Of a stretch of DNA of 64,000 nt, positions 56,251 through 64,000 are shown one piece after another. Below the pieces are notes generated by a model that worked only from the letters and a program-made list of their open reading frames with translations, was not told the origin of the DNA and searched no databases. The DNA lies in NCBI GenBank assembly GCA_029204225.1, contig CM055096.1:39840461-39904460 (forward strand), read 5' to 3'. Source of the DNA: Diphasiastrum complanatum. Taxonomy: Eukaryota; Streptophyta; Lycopodiopsida; Lycopodiales; Lycopodiaceae. Positions within the stretch are counted from its first letter, which is position 1, and each line of letters begins with the position of its first letter. Position numbers and translations under genes: made by a program.

Positions 56251-57260
56251 TAAATGTAAGTGATAAGAAGAAGCTTATCAAATTGTTGAAAATGTAACAA
56301 AAGAGTTCCAAATATTTCATTCTGGAAGAATAAAAAATCAAGACAAGAATATTGTGTTATACCACAAAGGCCACAAATTTCTTGAAGTCCCAGACTAGAT
56401 GCAATTCAAATTGTCTTGGAACTGTGGCATAATGACTAACATTTTTTTTTCTTACCTCAAGGATGGAACGCTGATTCAAAGTGTGTGCATGAGTAGAGAT
56501 ATGACAACAATAGAAACCATACATGAGATGATACGAGTCGAGCACCTATATACCCACTCATCATTGGTTGAGAGCCTAGGGAAGTATACAAGAAAAAGAG
56601 AGGGATGCAAACTTTTTGCTATTTATGACCACATGAAAAGGTGCAGCTAAAGAGTGGCTAGCATGCAAGGAAAAGAGAGGGGCATGATTTCTTTGTTATT
56701 TATAACTTGCATTAAAGGGCGCATCTAAAAAAACAATTTCTTGCAATAAACTCTTAGCAATGTGGCAAAGCTTTTTGTGCGCACATGCCCTTATGATTTA
56801 GGACCTCAACTTTTATGTTGACTTTTTTTCGTAAACTTTATTAACCAACTTGAACACATAGTATTGCCTTTTTGCAAGGCTAGAAATTCATTCTAATTCT
56901 CAAACTCACTTAGGAATGACATCTCAGCTTTTAGCAGATTGTCGCCATAGCTTATTGCTAAGGTGGCAATGCTAAAACTGCAAACTCAGCGTAGTCATCC
57001 GTGTCAGCTTTTAGCAAAACATGACATAAGTTAACCTTGCAAGAAAGGAAAAATATCAAACCAAATATCTGTTTTGAAATTCTCTCCTTTAGAAGAAAAA
57101 AGCTAAAGCTAAATGCTTGAGATCATAGCAGAATTCACAACACCTATATGATCCCACGGTTTGATAATACCAAAAGGAATTATGCAACACCTCATTTCCA
57201 AATCAGCATGCACATGTCGTGCACAATTCATACATTCATGTCAATACTCCCCTCACTATA
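56251..57260. other. Intergenic sequence downstream of the LysM gene
   Basis: Contains a motif-less plus frame (56399-56650). The end nearest 57260 probably includes the 3' UTR of the minus-strand LysM gene. Confidence 0.4.
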
Positions 57261-60107
57261 TTAAAAGTGAGCTAACAAAGAAAACCACAAAGTTATCAAC
57301 AATTGGATGAAACATGCCCGAGAGATAGAGCAGTAAGCAGATGACTGTATCGGCCCTTCCTGAGGTGAGGATTTTTCTGGAGCTTCTACTGGTGGCCTTG
57401 GTACTGTTGTTGGTACCGGGGAGGCTACAAATGGTTGATATGCAGGAAGAGGTGGTGCAACTGAAAGAACACAAAATAGATATTAATGCAAGGAAACTTA
57501 CAGTTTTCTTGTTGAAAAGGAAACCGGTGATTAAAAAATTTACCTCTTTGTGACATAGTCTACCCACTAAGCATTAAAGATTACAAGTTAAGTATTTATT
57601 CGACAATTTTATACGAAGTAATGAGTTACACCCAGAAAACTTCAGGTACCCCAAGTTCAAGTCTAAACCTGGGCAAATAGGTAAACTGGCCGACTGTAAT
57701 CTGCATCCAAAAATAAGAATATAAGATATAGAGAAGAAATTTACTAGAACACGAAAGCATAATCTAAGATAGATTATTGTTTTTATAGTGGCATGGCTAG
57801 TAAAATGCCCCTCAGTTTGCTAATCTGTTCATGCTTCATGCAGATTCCCATCTGAGCAAGCTTCTCAAAATACAGAGATCTGCTCTCTTGAATTATAGCA
57901 CCCCTTAATAAAATTTATTAATTTTTACACTTCCATTCGAACCGCTTGATAGTAGTCGCTACCTTGAAAATATTGTGGATTGCTGGAAACCATCATAAAG
58001 GCATGACTGGACTTGGCAACCGTCAAGTGACTGTGAATCATCGGATTCTCCAATGTTGAGGCTGGTACCCGAACATGTTTCACTTGGGCAAGCAGCATTT
58101 ACGACCAATGGTAACGGTGTACAGTAAACCCTGAAAGTAAGAATCCGTAATATAAGCAGTTACAATGACATTTTGTTGCCCTATTTCGTGAGTGAAAATA
58201 ATACGAGAAATAGTATTCTCAATATAATGCGTCGACGATCTTCGAATCTCCTGAAAGCAATTGGCCTCCATACACAGCCTTTTTTTGCGTTTGAGCTATG
58301 GGCATAGAAGGAGTTACTATTCATCACCAATTCCTTAATGCACTGCAAATTAAAGCTCCATGCGATTACACAAAGAAAGTCACTCTACAGAACAGTAGTA
58401 TGTGGACTTGAGAACTTACTCCAGATAAATACTTGCACAACCGCATTGGATGCAATTGGCAGCAGTAGTGACATAAGTGCCATTCGCCACAATCAGGCCA
58501 TAGTCAGCAGCAATAGGCCTGAAAGATGAAGTACAAGCTGTAAAGTACACAGCTTTCATGTCAAAACTTCTCATACTCTAGAGACGCCTGAGAAGAAAAT
58601 TAGAAGAAACATGTCTGAGGATTCTAAGGACGGATATTAAAAGGCAACTTGGATACATAAAATGAATCCGTGTGTGCAAATTTTCATGACTATTCCCGGC
58701 ATTCTACGCCACAGCAATTATGAAAAATATAACATTACAGACATAAACAAATGAATGCTGAAATTAAAATGCGCATTGTTCGTATGGAGTCCTGGGGCCC
58801 CAACCAAACTAGGACACTAACTTATAAGAGAACACAAAGGATGTTGGAGCTTGGCGCTACCAAAATTCAAAAGACACCATATATCAAGAAATGCTACCTT
58901 ACTGTTAAATACGAGAAAGGGTTTTTAGTTCAGAGCTTTTGTGTTTTCTCACTTTCTGATTCATATGCGTTTGAGGGCCAGTTGGATATCTGGAAAAAGT
59001 TACCAATCCTGAAATCGATCGCATTGATCTTAATGAACTCTCAAGTATATTCTAAAAACCTCATTGCGGCACCATAATTCAGGCTCTTCCGAGCTACTTG
59101 TAGCATATCTAAGTTGGAATTCAGTACTCAAGAAAAATAAGGCTACCATGCCAACTGGACAGACGCATAACACAAAAAAGTTTTCCATTCTTCGAACATC
59201 ATTCGCTGAGATTGCATCTTACAGAAACCATACGTCATTTCAGACTCTACTTAACTGCAGCTTCATTCTAGTTTAGGTAATATTGATGTTCAGTCGACAG
59301 TTACAGTGTTACATACCATGCCAAACAAAGTCTAGGTTTATGAACATAATGGCTAATAGCAGAGACTAAAAGCATTGAATTCTTTAGAGCGCGAAACCTA
59401 AGCTCACCAGCTATAGGAATGGCGATAATGTCTCCAGCAACAATAGTAGTAAAATTTTGGAGATCATTCAAGGTCTCCAAATTGGAAACTGCGGTGCCAA
59501 AAGCCTGCGCGACGCTAGATGTAGTATCTTCCGCTTGCACCGCATAGGTGACAAATATTGTGGGTATATTGTTGAATACATTACCATTACATGCGCAAGA
59601 GAAAGGAATGATTATACTTTCACCGACAGAGACAGAAAAACTGTTTGATATGTTGTTGGCTTGCTCAATCTGCTGAGGCGTGACAATGCCTCCGAATACA
59701 TCATTAGCAATACTTTGGATGGAGTCAGCTGACCTCACCTCGTAAAAAATATAGTCTACTTGGCGGATCCCGTCAGAACAACCACAAGATACAGGAATCT
59801 TTACCAGCTGCTTCGGCCGGAGAAGAACTTGCTCAGGGTGAGGTTGAGTAAGGTCAAAATCGTTTGCTCCTAGGAGACCTAAGATATTCACATTGAACAT
59901 TGACGCTATGTCGCCAAGTTTAAAGAAAGTAGGAAGCCTGTAACTGACAAAAGCACTGCATTTATCCGCGGCAGAGCAGGATTCGATGTAGGATTTTGCT
60001 GCTCCTCTATTGGCCACAATTAACAGCAAGACTAACAAGAAGGCAGCTATTTGCTGGATGTTATATTTATCATCTGCTTCCATATCCGTAAGTTGATCTG
60101 CGATCAT
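57261..60107 (-). CDS. LYM: LysM domain GPI-anchored protein (LYM/CEBiP type)
   Basis: Minus-strand exons: 60107 or 60083-59408, 58518-58420, 58130-57963, 57700-57650 and 57460-57261. Exon 1 encodes a signal peptide (IAAFLLVLLLIVANRGAA) and three LysM segments separated by CGC and CAC pairs. Later exons give DYGLIVANGTY, a Cys-rich region (CIQCGC, ACPSETC, CQVQSC) and CPGLDLNLG. The final exon is Pro-rich with a hydrophobic tail, typical of GPI addition. LYM/CEBiP proteins bind chitin or peptidoglycan oligomers at the plasma membrane with LysM receptor kinases. Two oddities: exon 1 ends in phase 1 but exon 2 needs phase 2, so a small exon is unseen or lost; and the Pro-rich frame of the last exon is one base out from exon 4, the in-phase frame giving a different hydrophobic tail ending at 57256. 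The acidic MEADD start at 60083 gives the shorter n-region. Confidence 0.85.
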
Positions 60108-60367
60108 TGACCATACTCAAGAAAGCTTGTGCATTGAGATTTTACCTGTCTGTTATCCCGACCTTCAGTGGGGGAAATTCTCCGTCGTAGCACCATTATT
60201 GCAATACTTTGAAATCTACGAAGAGCTTTGTCAGACGTGCAAACAGACATTTTATCCCCTATCAAACCAAACAGTCATCCGAAGAACCGAGCGTTCACTT
60301 TGGTTGTCTATCTTACACCGAGTTCTATCCCTGCAAGAGCTTGGACAGACAATATCGTCCTAGTGCA
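60108..60367. other. LysM gene 5' flank
   Basis: Presumed promoter and 5' UTR of the minus-strand LysM gene. No clear TATA box or motif was assigned. Confidence 0.4.
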
Positions 60368-60532
60368 ACATTGAGTGAATCTTTTAGTAGTCAACGTTGC
60401 TCTATATTTCGATACATCAGATTTATTATATCGTTCTAGCGCTCAGTGAATACTTTGACAGCATTGAGTGAATCTTTTAATTGTCAGCGTTGAGCTATAT
60501 CTCGATACTTCAGAGGTCCAGATAAAGATTCC
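60368..60532. repeat. Tandem duplication, period about 94 bp
   Basis: CATTGAGTGAATCTTTTA...CTATAT.TCGATAC.TCAGA occurs at about 60370-60421 and 60463-60514. Confidence 0.8.
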
Positions 60533-60779
60533 AGAGTGGTTAATGCTACATCCATTGTTGAATTGCTCTGTATCTGCTATCCCAAACGGGGCTAGTTAAG
60601 GAGTGCACGTCCAATTCATGTCTTGGTTTATGTACTCTTCACCAATCACTATTCAGTCATATTATTTTTAACCAATGATGGAATACTTGCGTTACCAAAT
60701 TGAACATCAATTGACAAAATTCACTTTTTCTTATTTGTCCACATTCACATATTATCTTTCGAGAGAATTTAGAGATGCA

Positions 60780-60947
60780 GCCTTGTGCACGTTACAAAGT
60801 TGTCACAAGCATACTGTAAGCTTGCTTTGAGATTACAGCTACTATTTGCTGCAGCTGCCTCATGCCCACAAAGTTTTCGCAGGCATATTGTAAGCTTACT
60901 TCGAGATTACGGTTATTACTAACTGCTGCCTCGTGCCGTTTAACCTG
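60780..60947. repeat. Tandem duplication, period about 78 bp
   Basis: CATACTGTAAGCTTGCTTTGAGATTAC and its diverged copy (GCATATTGTAAGCTTACTTC), each followed by a CTGCCTC(A/G)TGCC end, lie at about 60790-60869 and 60870-60945. Confidence 0.8.
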
Positions 60948-61555
60948 CTCTGCATATAATAAGAATAATAAGAATGAAAAAACAGAGTTGCGTTAAACTA
61001 GAACTTGTTAAAACGAAAGCTTTAAGCTAGAGTCCAATTCAGGAAAGAAGCAGGAAAATCACTTTAATCATGCTGAAATCTGCAAATTGAATAAAGATGT
61101 AGATGTATGTTTGGAATCCGCAGTACGGCGCACAATACAGCACGATTTTCGAAAGCTTCTGGGAAACTAAGAGACTGACCATCATCCGGCGTGCGCAAAT
61201 CATCGCGCCTTGACCAGTGAACCTTCCAAATCCAAGCTCAGCGTCAACAACAAGTTACAACAACGCGATAACAAATAGGAAGGAGCAGGTGCTAGCGCGT
61301 CAGTCGTGAATTGTGATGTTTCGTTTTCCCTGTTCAGGAATCATCGGCTGGCCAGGCCATGCTTTTTGGGCGTCGTCGGCAAATTTGTTGCTTACTGCAG
61401 GAGGAAGCTACAACAGCAAAAAGCACATGTACTGGGCCCAGTTTAAGAGATGCCTGTACCCTGGCCAAGTGATCATGTGACAACAAGGTCCTCCTTTTTG
61501 GATTAGAGCCAGCCTCCACGTCCCATGGGAAGGGAAATAGGGAATCCATCCTCGA
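60948..61555. other. Unassigned sequence upstream of the LysM gene
   Basis: Minus frames near 61334-61608 are open but without recognised motif. Confidence 0.35.
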
Positions 61556-61720
61556 GCCTTACTAGCACGAATCATATTATGCCCAAGAATTTCATCCCTC
61601 CACCTCATTGGTTACTAGCACGGATCAAATTATGCCCAACACACTCCACTATTTGCCCCGTGTCCAAGAGGCTTTCAATCTCTCAAAGATCCTCATCACT
61701 TACTAACACGCATCAGGTTA
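61556..61720. repeat. Dispersed short repeat, three copies
   Basis: TTACTAGCACGAATCATATT and related copies occur near 61558, 61611 and 61699, the first two followed by ATGCCCAA. Confidence 0.65.
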
Positions 61721-61981
61721 CATCCTCACAACCATTAGTGTCGGTGCTACTCAGCCTCTGTGCTAGTAAGCGACTTTGATCCCTCATTCCATCCATCAAG
61801 ACGTGCGTCCCTCTTGGCAAAGATAACAGCCTTGATCTGATGAAGAATGCTCTAAACGTCCTCAACTCCAAAATAATGAACCACTGACGTGCTCTGATTT
61901 CATGTCCATGTGGATGAGCTCTTAGCCTATTCCTCAATCCCCATCCCTCCTTGAGTGTTCAAGGAAACCTTTTTTGAGTTA

Positions 61982-62133
61982 TTCTCAAAAGAACTTGCAT
62001 TTTTGAAAGAGATTCTCCATTTTTTGAGGACTATTTCTCATATATAGGTTTATATGCCTCAAAAATTCCTGCATTTTTGGAAGGTTCTCCATTTTCTAAG
62101 GACTATAACTCATATAAGGCTTTATATGCCTAT
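61982..62133. repeat. Tandem duplication, period about 75 bp
   Basis: TTGCATTTTTG...TTCTCCATTTT...GAGGACTAT...CTCATATA...TTTATATGCCT is repeated once at 61982-62055 and 62056-62133. Confidence 0.85.
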
Positions 62134-62439
62134 AAAAAACCGTCAAAATTTTCATGATACTATTTTTTAAAGATAATGTCCATTCCATTTCTATTTTGTT
62201 GACTTTGTCAAATGCTCCTCATCCCTCATCAAAACTAGAACTGAGGGTGAATTTCTCATGTGCAATAATCATTGTGACCAAGGGTAGGATGCAAGGATGC
62301 TGGAGATGGGAGGAACCTATTCCTCACTATGGTTGAAAGAGGAGGGAGATCTCACCCTTATCCATTATCTCTATTTGATAGTTGATTATTGAGAGCAATG
62401 TTTCTATGATCACTCGGGATGAGATATTTTATGATTTTG
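62134..62439. other. Unassigned sequence
   Basis: No recognised feature. Confidence 0.35.
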
Positions 62440-63729
62440 AGGAAAAAGTCCGGATTGTAATGGTATTTAATACTCATTACTGACTTTTTCAAATCTTGAG
62501 CTACCAGATGCTGCCTTATTTTATATTGATATAGTACCAAAATGGGCCACAGACATAGCTGAACATCTAATGCGGGGCCAACCAAATAAGTCATTACCCA
62601 AGGTAGAACAGCGTAAATTGATACTCAAGGCTAGATCTTATCAGCTGATTGTCGGCCAACTTTATCGACGATGATCAGATAGTATCCTTCGAAGATGTAT
62701 TCTTCCACATGAGTCCACCCAAATTGTATCACTCTCACATGAAGGCATGGGTGGTGGTCATTTTGCATCTGACATTATAGTTCGCAAGATCTTGCAATCA
62801 GGATGCTGGTGGCCAACAAATCATAAAGATACAGAGGAGTACTTGAAGAAATGTGATCTGTGCCAACGAGCTAGGAGACCAACAAGATATCTATTACATC
62901 TAGTTCTAGCTCAAGCACCATTTGAAAATGGGGATTGGACTACATAGGTTATATCCATCCCCGACTGCAAGAAGTTCACAAGCCCGATATATCATCATGG
63001 CTACAGATTATCTCACCAAATAGGTAGAAGCCAAAGTAGTGCGAACCGCTGATGCCCCCCCCCCCCCCAAGCTACTGCCAAATTTCTATATGAAAACATT
63101 ATTGTGCACTTCGGATGCCTGGTGGAGATAGTTAGCGATTGCGAAAGCCATTTTGTCAATGAGACCTTCAAGGTCCTATTGGAGGAATTCTTCGTGATCC
63201 ATTGATTCAGCACATATTATCCTCGAGGTAATGGGCAAGCAGAGTCATCCAACAAGATCTTGTGTAGCGTTATTACAAAGATAGGTGAAGCTAGCAGATC
63301 CGATTGGGAATACAAATTACATGTTGCATTGTGGACATTCAAGACAACATATAAGAGTCAAGATGTCATAATGGCAGTGGAGTTTTTAGTACCATCATTG
63401 AGAATTGCCATTGTACAATGCCTTGATGAGTCCAAATCTCTACTATTGCACCATGAAGCCTTACACAAACTTTGCAAGACGACATGCCTATTGGTTGTGC
63501 ATTGGAGGCTGATAAAGCACGTAGTAAAGCATGGCATGATCGTCGGTTACACAAGAAGGATCTTCATTCTAGAGATCTGGTACTCATGTATAAAACCAAG
63601 GCGATCAAGGAAAAACTGAAGTTCACAGGCAAAGGCCCATACCGTGTCAAGGAGATCCTTAGCCATGGAGCCGTGAATCTCGAACAACTAGATGGGACAC
63701 CATTTGATACACCCATCAATGGTAGCTGA
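62440..63729 (+). pseudogene. Ty3/gypsy integrase, decayed
   Basis: The plus strand shows the integrase zinc finger (SHEGMGGGHFASD...CDLCQRARRPT, about 62725-62875) and core pieces (MATDYLTK, VEIVSDCESHFVNETF, FSTYYPRGNGQAESSNKI). These hold the D, D and E positions in changed frames. A C-terminal frame runs 63472-63729 (SRDLVLMYKTKAIKEKLKFT, GKGPYRVKEILSHGAVNLEQ). Stops and shifts are frequent. A run of 16 C interrupts the core near 63054-63069. RT and RNase H are absent to the left. The element is unrelated in detail to gypsy I and M. Confidence 0.85.
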
Positions 63730-64000
63730 CTGCACAAGTATTGGCACCTCAATAACACAGATCCAACTTGAGCCACCATCTTGTATTGATTATCAACAAG
63801 TTCATCCGAAAAGTCCTAATTGGACGAGTGCCAGCACATCACAACCAACTGATGACCTAATTTCTTAGTATAAATAGTTGCTCATATTTTTACATCGTCA
63901 TAACCGTTGTTATCATAACAGAGTGAAGCTAGTTAGCATCTCTCTCAAGCTTTCAAGCTTGAACACTCTTGACCATTCTAGCTCAGTTCTTTAGAGTTGA
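63730..64000 (+). other. Gypsy 3' sequence, possible LTR start
   Basis: After the integrase stop. TAGTATAAATAGTT near 63866 resembles a TATA box, as in an LTR promoter, but no LTR boundary can be set because the window ends. Confidence 0.4.

Noticed and set aside
57341-57553. Plus-strand frame in the LysM last exon
   Set aside because: It is the shadow of the Pro-rich/hydrophobic minus-strand exon.
60368-62133. CRISPR-like array
   Set aside because: The repeats are two-copy imperfect tandem duplications without regular spacers, in plant nuclear DNA.

Overview
This window is nuclear DNA of a land plant, most likely a seed plant with a repeat-rich genome. The evidence is two plant gene families with spliced exons (an RGLG-type RING ubiquitin ligase and a LYM/CEBiP-type LysM protein), plus many Ty1/copia elements whose primer-binding sites match plant initiator Met-tRNA (TGGTATCAGAGCC). 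I cannot name the species. Introns over 1 kb and heavily nested retroelements would suit a gymnosperm or a large angiosperm genome, but that is a guess.

Layout. 0.65-0.8 kb: a tRNA-derived SINE-like head. 1.5-10.1 kb: broken copia elements, mostly minus strand (D, C, E, F) with plus-strand pieces (G, H). 10.4-12.8 kb: a decayed gypsy pol. 13.56-17.24 kb: the last nine exons of the RGLG gene, plus strand; its N-terminal exons were not found and may lie left of the window. 17.2-21.6 kb: mostly unassigned, with an RNase H remnant and an LTR remnant. 21.6-33.5 kb: a nested copia complex, in which old element A is interrupted by an 833-bp solo LTR (TSD ATTTT) and by a younger element B with two 682-bp LTRs (TSD TGTAA). 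33.5-38.5 kb: unassigned sequence, then a degenerate multi-exon gene whose last exon carries a DNA amino-methyltransferase-like SAM-binding motif (FAGVGT). 39.4-51.5 kb: a complex of inverted, nested, non-coding LTR elements (J, K, L; LARD-like). 51.8-55.0 kb: a gypsy element (M) with gag and protease but no RT or integrase, whose LTR resembles those of J/K/L. 55.5-56.3 kb: copia RNase H debris. 57.26-60.1 kb: the LysM gene, minus strand. 60.1-62.1 kb: its upstream region, full of short tandem duplications. 62.4-63.7 kb: a decayed gypsy integrase.

How the parts relate. The two host genes are independent and point to ubiquitin signalling (RGLG) and to cell-surface sensing of chitin or peptidoglycan (LYM type). 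The rest is a retroelement record. M looks like a relative of the autonomous partner of the non-coding J/K/L family, because their LTRs share blocks and J/K/L have no proteins of their own. A and B have lost different parts of reverse transcriptase.

Most worth checking: a five-unit array of GTGCTGC...AGCAC stem-loops next to the J primer site, the methyltransferase-like gene, a TTCACACGTGTGAA palindrome shared by three distinct copia LTRs, and fast-changing short-repeat arrays in the U3 of another copia LTR group. All boundaries were read by eye without alignment software.
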